A stretch of 64,000 bases of DNA from Apteryx mantelli (lineage: Eukaryota; Chordata; Aves; Apterygiformes; Apterygidae). A model generated the notes under the pieces. It made no database searches. It was not told where the DNA came from and worked only from the letters and a program-made list of their open reading frames with translations. Positions within the stretch are counted from its first letter, which is position 1; each line of letters opens with the position of its first letter. Shown here in pieces: positions 30,408 through 40,400 of the stretch. The stretch covers positions 25,626,001 to 25,690,000 of the forward strand of contig NC_089981.1 in NCBI RefSeq assembly GCF_036417845.1, in the 5' to 3' direction. A program made the translations under genes and the position numbers.

Positions 30408-32500
30408 AAAACAATTCTGAAAACTTCAGGAACATATTTTTTACTGTAACTATTGTACATTAAAGTGCCTCTTAAACTTCATAGGCTCTTAAAGAAATTA
30501 ACTCCTGTCTAATAATTCCCACTGTCTTCAGTTTTCATCTGGGAGATACCTGACCAGGAATTCCTGACAGTTTCTAATTCCTTTGGAAATGATCTTTGAA
30601 CTCCAGAGCTTAAATTGAAACAATTCAGTATTTATCTTGAAATTATGCTCAAAAACTTGAGATGAAAAATCCTGATTTTTTTTTTCTGAGTCTGCATGAT
30701 TTAAGTGTTAAAATAGGAGCCTCTAAGTATTAAATTACTGTGTATAAAATTGGTTTTGTGTTGCAAACATGAGCAGCCATTCTTGGGAAATAGCAAAGCA
30801 CATATTTATTTATTTTTTTTTTGTAAATGATATTCACTTTATCAAGTAGCTGTAGGAATGCTTGTGACAGTATCTATTTTTTCTCTCAAATTATATGGAC
30901 TGTTCTTGCCAATTCAAAAATGCATTAGATGAGCTAAGTCTTAAAATAGGGGGGGAGTATTTTCTCAGGAGTGCAGTAATGGATAAAAACAATAATAGAA
31001 GATTTTAAGTGAACTAAATGTCAAACTATATAAGCAGGGTATTTCTAAATTGCCGGTATCTGTTGATGAAATATGACTGCAGACTTCAGCTGTGATATTT
31101 CAACAGGACGTTAAGACAGGGGTATTCCCCAGTGAATTTTGACCTTTTTGGAAAGCGGGAGGACCACATGCCTTATTTTAATAACCTTTTTAAAAAGCTG
31201 AAAGTTTAGAGAAGTATTTTTAGGTGGATGCTGTCAAGCAAAATCTCTTAAAATATCTGTTAGAATATAAATATCATTAAAGCACTTTGATTTATTTTTT
31301 CATTTACAGAACTATGCTTTATGTCAGCACTGTTTATGCATTTAATACATATTTGAGCAGGTTTCTTAGGCTTCTGGTTTTGGCCCTTCTCACTGTCATA
31401 CTTGCTTTTTTTAGCACAAGGCTGTGGTGTCCAGTCAGTAGTTGATCTTTGCAGAGGTCCTTTTTAAAAATAAATAAATAAATAAAAATTAACACATGCA
31501 TTACTCATAAATCTTATTTCCCCCCAAAACTTGTAAATTTTCTCATGAAATGACTTAAAAGTATTTCTTTTTAAAGATCGAGAAAGCATCTTACTATGTA
31601 GCTTTGTAATGCTTACGCTGCTGCAAAACAATGCTTTCATTTTCATCAAAAAAATGACATAGTAATGCAGCTTTCAAACTTTGAGGTGCAGTGTGACTTT
31701 TTCACCTCAATTGCTACAAAGACTTTATGGTAGAGGACTGGTTACTTTACTAGAGGAAATTATGTCAGCATAATGTTGCTGCTTGTGGAAAAGCAGTAAG
31801 TACTTAAACATTTTAAGCTTTTTTTCATGGTTTTAGATTTTGGAATTTGGAAACAGCACAAATCCCCCTATCAGAAACACACCACACTCCTGTAGTAAGA
31901 CTGGTGGAACAGGAGCCAGGCACCCTCAGTTGTTACTCTGCATCGTGTGTGATGAGATCCAAACAAATGGGGTGACAGTGGTGCCTGTTTTCTTACCTGC
32001 CAAATGAGCATATTGCTACCTCACTTGGTCTTGCTCATTACTAACTGTGTTTAATACAGTACTTTGAAGGAGTACAGCTTTAGCTGAGTACCGAGTGTGC
32101 CCATCTTAGGGGAAGTGAAGCTTGGTATGTTCTCAGAAAGCTGGTTTTCTCTTTACTTAACTGTTTCACATTATTTTGTTCCTTAGGAAGCTTGTATACA
32201 TAGCAGTCTTTCTCACTTGTGTGGGCTGTTTTGTTTTGGTTTTTTTGTATGCTGCTTTAACTTATGGTGAGGGCTGGGCTTTTTTTATAGTTAAACCATT
32301 AATTTTCAGCTCAAAGCTTTTTCATTTTGTATAGGAATGGGCATACATCTAACAATGGCAAGTGTAAAATCTAACAGTATCTAAAATAAGCTTGTGTTGA
32401 TAACTTCAACTTTCAACTAACTCAGGTATCAATAAAGAGGAGGAGTTGACTGAAGAAGAGTAAGAAAATTGTTGTTTCCTATTCTTGATGCGCGTATTTT
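30408..32500 (+). other. HPS5: HPS5 3' UTR and flank
   Basis: AT-rich sequence follows the stop codon. Candidate poly(A) signals are ATTAAA at 30459-30464 and 31276-31281, and an (AAAT)n stretch with AATAAA hexamers near 31469-31486. An AU-rich element nonamer TTATTTATT is at 30806-30814. Which signal is used cannot be told from sequence. Confidence 0.6.
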
Positions 32501-34900
32501 CATATATTGGTAAGGTGAAGGATATGTGAAATTAAATGATCTCATCTTTAGAACATCAGTTGTACAGGGCAGCACCGTCATCCTAAAGCCTCCTCAAGGA
32601 TCGCACTGGAGACGACACAGCGCCTACCAGCTGCCGTCAGCCACGCAGGCGTACGCCATTCATGGTTTAGACTGACCGGTGCTGAAGCAGAGGAGTGCGT
32701 TCGTTTTTTTGCTAGCTGACCCTTGGTGGCAGGGGCCCTGAAGAAGCAGAGACAAAGTCTGGATAGACTCTAAATAGAGGTGGCTCTTAAAAATGCCCCA
32801 CGTGTGCCTCAAAACATTATTTTACTGTTAGAATCATTACCAAAACATACTGGGATATTAATTTTATTTAAGATAAGTATCTATAAATGTTTATAAGCCT
32901 GAGGCTGAGGGGTATGGTGTTGGTAAATATTCCACACAGCAGTATGACAGAATTCCCTGAAGTCAGTTGTTGCTTGGGTAAGCTTAGATAAGGCAGTATT
33001 ATTTCCCAGAATCGAGAATAATTGCATGTGCAATTGTGCTTGAGCTGACAATTCACCTCCACCTATTTCTCAATCAGGTTTATTGATTTGGATTGCAAAA
33101 TAACTAGATTGCAGAATGTAGGTTGCATTTATAGATCTTTAGAATTAAAGAACAAACTGTGTGAGGGGTGGATTTTCCAAGTATCTTTTATCTTGAATAT
33201 ATCAGAATGTACACATGTGGAAGAAAGTCCCAGAGGGGCCCCTCATTGTGCTATGTTGGCTGAGTGTGTTAAATACTGCAGTAAACTCGCAGTGTGTGTT
33301 TTGGTGCTGGACCAGAAAGGATTATTCCATTCAAACCCTTCTGCATGCTCGCAGTTGTGCTACTTGTAGAAAATTTTGGTTTGGAGCCCACGTGGAACAA
33401 ATGAGATCAGATCAGAAGACTCAGAAATATCCTCTGTGGTCCAAAAATGTCTGAGCTCTTGCAGGGAAATGTTCCTTAAGTTGGTTCTGCAGGCAGTGCA
33501 ATGTTCTAGGTCCCTGGGCACAATGGCATGTGTGTTATTGAGCCTCTACCCCAACCTCAAGGAAACATTTTCCTGTCTTTTTTTTTTTCTTTTTCAATTA
33601 GGACTAAAGTGAGACAGGCAGGGTCACCTGCAGCCAACAGAGAAGGAACGTGAAGTGATGTGTACCTTAAAGGCATGAGTTGTCACCAAGATGTGAACAG
33701 TGCAGCAAAATAAAGCACTCCAGGCCTTAGAATAACTGAGCTGTTACACCATTAGGCATGAGGTTCATGGGTAGTGGGGGACAAAACTATGTCTGGCCTG
33801 CTGCTTTTTGCAGTTTCCTTTTCCAAGTGGTGACAAGTCAAATTTCCCTTGTCTCAAGTTATTTCTTTCAGAGATGTGGTGTACTAGAGAATATATCTTT
33901 CCCCTCTAGGCCTGTTTCTAGAAAGTGTCTCTTCCTCTGTTAAGCTCTTGTTTGAAGCCCAGGGATGCCCCGGGGAAGTTAGCTGCTGGCACTTCATTAG
34001 CTCTGCTATCATGCCTCTTACCTCACGTGCTGCCCTTCAACTCCAGTTGCTAATTGTTTAAGGGACAGTGGTGAATGGGACAATTACACAAATGTCTTCT
34101 GCAGAGAATGTTAGAAAGAAACATGTTAAATCATGTATGAGACCATACAACGGGGAGACATTATATGCATCGAACCTAAAGTGAAACTGCCAAACCCAGG
34201 CCCAACCCAGAGCCTTCAGCAGGGAAAGCAGTTGTTACACAAGGGAAGCAAGTACCAAGCAGACTTTTTGAGACATCTCTCAATGACCTGGCTCCTAACG
34301 AGGGAGTAGTGGGTACTCAAACTATGAACCATACCAGAAGGGCCTGGTGGTTAATACACTTAATTTAAAATCCCTCTGAGATGTAGCCGTGTGGATTTCC
34401 TTTTGCTAAAATGTTTTTTCTATACCATTGCATCAAAAACATCCCTTTAGACCATCTGAGCCCCACTGAGCTGATATTGCAGCAGAATGGCATAAAGTTC
34501 CTTGAGAGGGATCCATGAGAGCAAACAGTGGAAGGATGACCCATACAAGCCTTCCTCATGATGGCTTGAGGACACGCTACCTTAAAGCATTACCAGCAGG
34601 GATGTAGGTGTACACAGTTTGTTTTGCAATGGAGCCCAAGAGCAACGCTTCATGTTCGCCTGTCCATCAACTCCGTCATCTCAGCACGCATGGGACTTTC
34701 GTTTAGAGGTTCCTGCATCAGGCCTGGTAAGGCAGTTGATCTTTACTTCCAGATAGAGATCTGACCTTGTGTTTCACGGTAAATGCAGATGATCGGGCAA
34801 CTTCTCTGAATTCTCTCCAGGACAAGATCCAAAAAGAAGTGTTACACTTAAGCCAACTATAATGCTTCAAGCCCACTTCTGTCTTCAAGGCAGCTTCCCA
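32501..34900. other. HPS5-SAA spacer
   Basis: About 2.4 kb without a recognisable gene. I searched by eye for SAA exon motifs ([24 protein letters not shown]) and found no second or broken SAA copy. There is no recognised interspersed repeat. Confidence 0.7.
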
Positions 34901-34968
34901 ACCTGTTTGTTATGAGGAGCAAATAAGCCTGAGGACATTTGAAGAAGTGCTATATACTTTTTGTTTTA

Positions 34969-34978
34969 ATTGTGCAAC
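34969..34978 (+). promoter_or_regulatory. C/EBP-like site in the SAA promoter
   Basis: ATTGTGCAAC (reverse complement GTTGCACAAT) fits the C/EBP consensus RTTGCGYAAY at nine of ten positions. It lies about 170 bp upstream of the inferred SAA start site. Confidence 0.65.
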
Positions 34979-35053
34979 AGGAGCTATGGACTTTCAGTAA
35001 GGACAAGAACAGGCTTCCTGTAATGTTTTCTGTGTTGAAATTGGAGTGGGGTT

Positions 35054-35064
35054 GGGAAATTCCC
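35054..35064 (+). promoter_or_regulatory. NF-kB palindrome in the SAA promoter
   Basis: GGGAAATTCCC is a perfect 11-bp kB palindrome, 49 bp upstream of the TATA box and about 85 bp upstream of the inferred start. A second partial site (GGGAATCC) follows at about 35071. Confidence 0.8.
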
Positions 35065-35113
35065 AGCCTTGGGAATCCGTTCCAATTTCCTCTTTTTTTC
35101 TGTTTGAATTGCT

Positions 35114-35121
35114 TATAAATA
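35114..35121 (+). promoter_or_regulatory. SAA TATA box
   Basis: TATAAATA lies about 30 bp before the inferred start of the noncoding first exon. Confidence 0.8.
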
Positions 35122-35144
35122 CCCTTTCTGACTCTGAGGACACA

Positions 35145-35186
35145 AGACAAAACTTCATCTCCTCGTGGCTTTGCCTTTCTACAGTG
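35145..35186 (+). other. SAA: Candidate noncoding exon 1 of SAA
   Basis: It is placed 30 bp after the TATA box and ends at a strong donor ACAGTG|GTGAGT. Mammalian SAA genes also have a noncoding first exon. It contains no ATG. Confidence 0.65.
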
Positions 35187-35570
35187 GTGAGTGACTTTGT
35201 GCATCTGAGAGATAGAAGCAATGTTTTTATCTGGTATTCAGGAACAGGACTAATGCTTTAGCATATGGGACTCCTTTGTACTGAGTCGAAAGGAGCAGCA
35301 GGGAATGCTAAAATGCAAGTTTCTCATGCCTGTCTGAGAGGAGTCCTGAGTTTAGCTCTGCTCCCACAGAGGGCATCAGTCCTTGCAGGGGAAGAAGGGG
35401 GTTCTTGGGCTAGCTATCAGTGCTGGGGTTGGCACCAGCTACTGATGCAGCTGCCCTGGAACAGCTGGGAGCGTGATGAATCTTATGTCAGAAATCTCTA
35501 GAAGGTGCTTCAAATGCTGCTAATCTCTCAGGTTTTCTCACAGCTCTGTGACAGCCTTGGGAAGAGAACT

Positions 35571-35673
35571 ATGAAGCTCTGTGTCTGCCTCATGTTGCTC
35601 TCCATTACTGTATGCGCAAGTGCTGACAACCCTTTATACAGGGGTGGAAAATTTATCAAGGATGCCGTGGGAG
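35571..35673 (+). CDS. SAA: SAA exon 2 (start codon and signal peptide)
   Basis: Residues 1-34 plus one base. The exon probably begins at 35544 after acceptor TTTCTCACAG. Donor GGAG|GTAAGT. Confidence 0.96.
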
Positions 35674-37046
35674 GTAAGTTGGTCTGTTACCATGAGTCTT
35701 TCTCTCAGGAAACTTCTCCCCGAGCAAAGGCTATGTGCAGTCCACGGGAGCAGTCCCCTGGACAGGGAGGTCCCCACCTCCACCTCAGGGCCCCTGCTGG
35801 TCTCTTACTGGGAGAGGCCAGTGCTCAGCCCCTGCAGGGCCTTTCTGTGAGCACACCCCTGTGAAAGGCCCATGTGGAGAAGTGCTTCCCTGTGTTAGCA
35901 TTCCTCGGGTTTTTTCAAGCAGAGCACAAAGGGTTTCACGAGATGGGTCCAAGCTCAGGCTTGGAGGAGCCCCTGCAGCCAAGGCAAGGAACAGGAGCTG
36001 CAGGAACTCATGGGAGTGCTCATGGGGAAGGAACTTTTTGTGGATAAACTGGCCACATAAACCCTCTGCAGCCAACAGGCCAACATGAAGCTGGTGGCTC
36101 CTCCAGTGCATAGTGTGCAACCACAGGGCCGTTGCTCTCTGTAGAGAGCAATTTCTTCTTTGCAGATTGTCCCCTAGTAAAAATGAAGGTTGATAAAGGA
36201 ACTTTCTCAGGGGAGCCTTGGGGACACTTTTTGGCCGAGCAGTAATCCATGAGCCCCTGGCTGAAATGGTGCTTGTTGCTGAAGAAGAGTCTTTAAAATT
36301 AACATAATCTCTCTGCTTTCTTCAGGGGCATGGGATATGCTCAGAGCATACAGAGACATGCGTGAGGCGAACTATATAGGAGCGGACAAATATTTCCACG
36401 CTCGTGGGAATTACGAGGCTGCCCAAAGAGGCCCTGGTGGTGCTTGGGCTGCCAGACTGATCAGGTAAATGGTGCATATGTGGCTTGAGACCAGCGAGTT
36501 CCTGGGGAGCCGGGCACTTCAGTTAGGGTGAAGGCCCTGCTGAGTTGTACTCAGCTTTTGACCTAGGAGCGTGGAGGCGGGGAAGCACTCGATGTCTGAA
36601 CCTGTCTCCCTACGGAAAGGTGCCTCTCCTCTCGCATGGGAATGAGGCTTTTCTCGTTTTCCCTGAAGTGGGCAGGTGTCCTACCTCTGCGCTTCTGGTG
36701 ATACGGGACTTTTTCCTTGCTGATTCATTTCCAACATGGCAGTTACGGGGGTCCTCAGATAAGGGCTTAGTGTTTGCATCCCACACTGAGAAGTCCTACG
36801 GAAAAGCTAAGCTGACGTGAGCAAGGAAACCAACACAAAGAGATACCGCTACAGGGCGTTAAAATGCTGGTTGCTTCAAGTGGCCCTTTTTCCCCTCTTG
36901 CTAGCGACGCCCGGGAAAGCTGGCAGACGGACACCAGCGGCCGCGGCGCCGAAGACACGCGGGCTGACCAAGAGGCCAACGCGTGGGGCAGGGGCGGCGG
37001 GGACCCCAACCGCTACCGGCCCGCCGGCCTCCCCTCGAAATACTAA
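35571..37046 (+). CDS. SAA: Serum amyloid A, acute-phase apolipoprotein (complete)
   Basis: SAA is a secreted acute-phase protein made mainly in liver that associates with HDL and can form AA amyloid. Coding exons 35571-35673, 36326-36464 and 36905-37046 total 384 nt, or 127 residues plus stop (human SAA1 is 122). The first 18 or so residues, [18 protein letters not shown], form a signal peptide, leaving mature [10 protein letters not shown]. The SAA family signature is intact: [58 protein letters not shown] and the C-terminal AGLPSKY. The promoter has TATA, NF-kB and C/EBP-like motifs. Exon 3 of the coding set is far more GC-rich than the first two because it lies in the SAAL1 CpG island. 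Only one SAA gene is present here. Confidence 0.98.
36326..36464 (+). CDS. SAA: SAA exon 3
   Basis: It encodes [19 protein letters not shown] through [11 protein letters not shown] plus two bases, the most conserved part of the family. Acceptor TTCTTCAG, donor ATCAG|GTAAAT. Confidence 0.97.
36905..37046 (+). CDS. SAA: SAA exon 4 (stop codon)
   Basis: It encodes [19 protein letters not shown] through GLPSKY and TAA. Nearly all third positions are G or C, unlike the two preceding exons. Confidence 0.97.
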
Positions 37047-37080
37047 CGCGGCCCCCCCGCGCGCCCCTCTGTGTGTCCCG

Positions 37081-37086
37081 AATAAA
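37081..37086 (+). terminator. SAA poly(A) signal AATAAA
   Basis: It lies 35 bp after the stop codon, so the 3' UTR is very short (cleavage expected near 37100). Confidence 0.85.
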
Positions 37087-37161
37087 GACACGTTGCACTC
37101 GCGCCTCTCGCGCTCGCGGCTCTGCTTTAACGGGCGGCGCGGACCGGTTCGGACCGGCCGC

Positions 37162-37183
37162 GGGGGGGGGGGGGGGGGGGGGG
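37162..37183 (+). repeat. 22-nt G homopolymer between SAA and SAAL1
   Basis: The uninterrupted run lies about 76 bp after the SAA poly(A) signal and about 124 bp before the SAAL1 ATG. It could fold as G-quadruplex. Its exact length may be unreliable in assembly. Confidence 0.9.
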
Positions 37184-37207
37184 TGCGCGGCGGCCGCCCG
37201 CACCGCC

Positions 37208-37223
37208 CCGCCAGGGGGCGCTG
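37208..37223 (+). promoter_or_regulatory. CTCF-type motif between SAA and SAAL1
   Basis: CCGCCAGGGGGCGCTG matches the well-known CTCF core (CCACCAGGGGGCGCTR) with one difference in the core. It sits 84 bp upstream of the SAAL1 start codon. Binding is inferred. Confidence 0.7.
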
Positions 37224-37306
37224 CGTTGCGCGGCGCGGCGCTGCGCCGCTCTCGCCGCTCCGGGCGCCTCGTTGGCGGCGGCGGCGGGGCCTGGTGGCGG
37301 GGCGCC

Positions 37307-37423
37307 ATGGACCGCAACCCCTCGCCGCCCTCCAGCGAGGCGGAGGAGGAGGAGGGCGACGCGGTGGGCGGCACGGTGTACAGCAAGCACTGGCTCTTCA
37401 GCATCCTCACCCGCCTCATCGAG
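37307..37423 (+). CDS. SAAL1: SAAL1 exon 1, residues 1-39
   Basis: It has an acidic, probably disordered start and then [16 protein letters not shown]. The donor GAG|GTGCGG opens a 130-bp intron containing a tandem GCAACGGTC pair (37491-37508). Confidence 0.95.
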
Positions 37424-40400
37424 GTGCGGCGGCGCGGCGGGGGGTGTGTGGGGGGGGGCGCCCCCAGGGCGGGGCCGGCGCGCGCTCGCTGCAACGGTCG
37501 CAACGGTCGCGGGGGTCCCGCGGCGCAGCTCACGGCTGCCCCTGTCCGCGCAGGTCATCAGCCCCGAGCAGGGCGAGCCCGGCGTGAGCCGCGAGGGCGA
37601 GCGGGCGGAGCTGGACGAGGAGATGGAGAACGACATCTGCAAAGTGTGGGACATGTCGATGGACGAGGTAGGGGGCTCCGGGAGGGGCGGCGAGCGCCGG
37701 GGGGCTGCGGGCAGCTCCCGCCGCCGCGCCGCGGCCGGGCGGCTTCGTTCCAGGCGCTGCCAGAGGGGGGCCGAGAGCCGCGCTCGCCGGCCGCCCGCTC
37801 GTCTGGCCGCCGCCGCCGCCGCTTCTCTACGTCGCTCGTTTGCGAAAGGCCTTCTCTTGCACCCTGGCTGCTGGGCACCGTGCTGGTGTTGGGGGCTGCA
37901 AAGCAGAATTGCATGGGAATGTAAAAAAAAAAAACCAAAACAACCAGCAACAACCCCCCCCCCCCACACACACACACACGGTCTGCCAGACCTTCCCTCC
38001 AGGTGTCTCAGGGATCGGGCAGTGCTAGTGCTTAGGATCAGCTGGCCTAAGCGGGACCGCAGTCAGAACTCTTGGTTGCTTGTACTATGCCCAGGAGTTG
38101 AGCAGGAGCCTTGAGTCATTAGGACACGGTACCGTAGCTGTGGCTGAAGTTACCTCTGGTGCATAGCTTTTATCTTCAGGAGTTCGACTGCAGAGATAAT
38201 ATTGGCTCTGTTTCTAAAACGGCATATTTTTCTCTAGCCATCATAATGCATCATGCTAGTAAACGTAGTTGTCTGTGCATAAACAACTTTTAAACTTTAG
38301 CTGCAGATTCATAATGGCAGTTTAATATAATCTTTTGGATTTTTTCTGAACAGTCTCAAATACTGGAACAAAGTAAGAGAAAGATCTTTTTTCTCAAGAT
38401 TCTTTTCTCAAATAAGAGAAAATTTTTTTCTTGTTCTTTGTTTAGATATTTTAAATAAATGTGGAAGATATGCCCTTCACTCGTAAATAGAGAACTAATC
38501 TTGTGGTTTAATGAGGTGAAATGAGGAGGAGATTTCTAAGACGTTCCTCCTCTGTATGCTCTGAGCAAGTGCCAATGGTAATCCCTTCCCTGTTTCTTTT
38601 GATTTGCCTGGATTATGTCATGGTCCAAGAAAATGGCATTTCCTGAATTCTATGTCTGACCTTCTGTGAGACGGAAAACAAGAGAAACTGAATGTGACTG
38701 TTTGGTTTGTCTCGTTGCACAACATACTACCAGCATCTTTAATCATAGAGGCTTGCTGGACTTCCCTCATTGAACAGTGAGGATGGTGGTATAGCATATT
38801 ATTGCTATTAATTGTGGGTAAATACTTGATGTTTTGTAATGAGTTTGACATCTATTTGATCCAGTCCTTGTTCTGCGAGAAAAGGTTTGACCTGTGTTCA
38901 GAAATTATTGAAGGCAATTTACTTCTCCATTTGCTTTTTCCACAGGATGTTGCTTTATTTCTTCAAGAGTTCAATGCCCCCGATATATTCATGGGAGTTT
39001 TTGCAAAGTCAAAATGTCCTCGCCTTACTGTAAGTACAGACTGTCATAAAGCTGTCCCATATTAATAGCAACATTAGATAGCTCTGTACATGCATTCACA
39101 AAATATTTCCCTCCTCCTCCCATTGCATATTTGAATGAGTAAGGAGAGGAAACAAAACACACAAAATCCAAACTAAAATTGCTTTTTTTGCACAGTGTCT
39201 CTAACATGGTCTAATCAATAATTATTTCAGTAACGCTGAAGTTGATATATGTTGCTATTGATAAAGGGTTAAGTGTTCCAAACCTCATAATAAGGCTTGC
39301 TATAAAAATCAGTAGTGATTGGACTTTCTTTTTTTCTTACTACTTGTTTCATGATTACTGAATAGAAAGGATTATGAATTTGTTAAATCAGATCTGTGAA
39401 AATAATTTTAGGTATTGGGAACTGTTAGACGTGAGTACTTAAAGCTTTTTTTTATCCCTCTTTGTTTTGATATAATTGTTTTGCAGCTTGTATGTCACAG
39501 TTCACTAGTGTTTAGAAATTTAAGATAGAGTTCTCAAAGGTACTCGGTATTGGTATAACACCTGCTTCCTTTGAAGTTACCAGAAGCTTTCTTCAGGAGG
39601 AGATGAGTTAGAGATGCATAAGTTTTGAAAGTTTAGGACTTTATTATATGAAAGTACAACAGAAATTTGGAAACCAATGCAATTTGGCTGTTACTGCTAA
39701 TAGTAGTAACAGTGGCAGGTTATTTTTTTTGAGGTAGTGGCAGCTAGAATGTATGGTGAAATTTAGCGGAGATAGCAAAACGTTCATAAAGATGATGTCC
39801 TTGACTGGTCAGGGTTGGTTGCCAACTTTCCTTTGCTGAAATCAAGAGATTCCTAGGACGTTCTGTGTTAGCACCAATCACTTGCAGGTTTTTCAGAGCT
39901 CTTAGTTCCCTTTGTAGAAGTGTGCTTTTTTTTTTATTGATGATTGTCTGGGGTTGAATATCCTAATGGGATGCATCACATTGTTTTTTAAAAATCTCTA
40001 TGCTCAGAAGATGGGCTTTGCTGGAAGTTTATATTGAGACCCCTTTCTTTTAAGAGGAAGCGAATATCTGTGCATGTTGTATTTATATGTTGATGTTTTT
40101 GTTCTTAGGACTCTGTACTGCTTTAATAGTAGGGGTGCCAAATTAGCTTCAAAACAGCGTGTGTATGCGTGTGTGTATATATAAAAAGAGAGAGAGAGAG
40201 AGAGATTGAGAGTATGTGAGCAAAGTTGGTTTTAAGGTATATTCTCTTCTGTGGAACACCTTAACTATGATAAATATGTGAATAGTATCTCTCACGTTTT
40301 CAGCCAGTCTGACAACATCCTTCAGAAGATCTGCATCTCTGTCTTGAAGTTGATGGATTGTATGAACTCAGAAATCAAACTGGAAAACGTTTTTGAACCT

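Larger units (their letters stand above)
36880..37860. promoter_or_regulatory. SAAL1 CpG-island promoter
   Basis: A dense CpG block begins in the last SAA exon and extends past SAAL1 exon 2. No TATA box is seen upstream of the SAAL1 ATG. It holds a 22-G run and a CTCF-type motif. Confidence 0.85.

Noticed and set aside
36817-38114. Several long overlapping open frames on both strands across the SAA end and SAAL1 start (up to about 310 codons)
   Set aside because: They are by-products of stop-poor CpG-island sequence. They run through the real exons in wrong frames and have Arg/Ala/Gly/Pro-biased composition.
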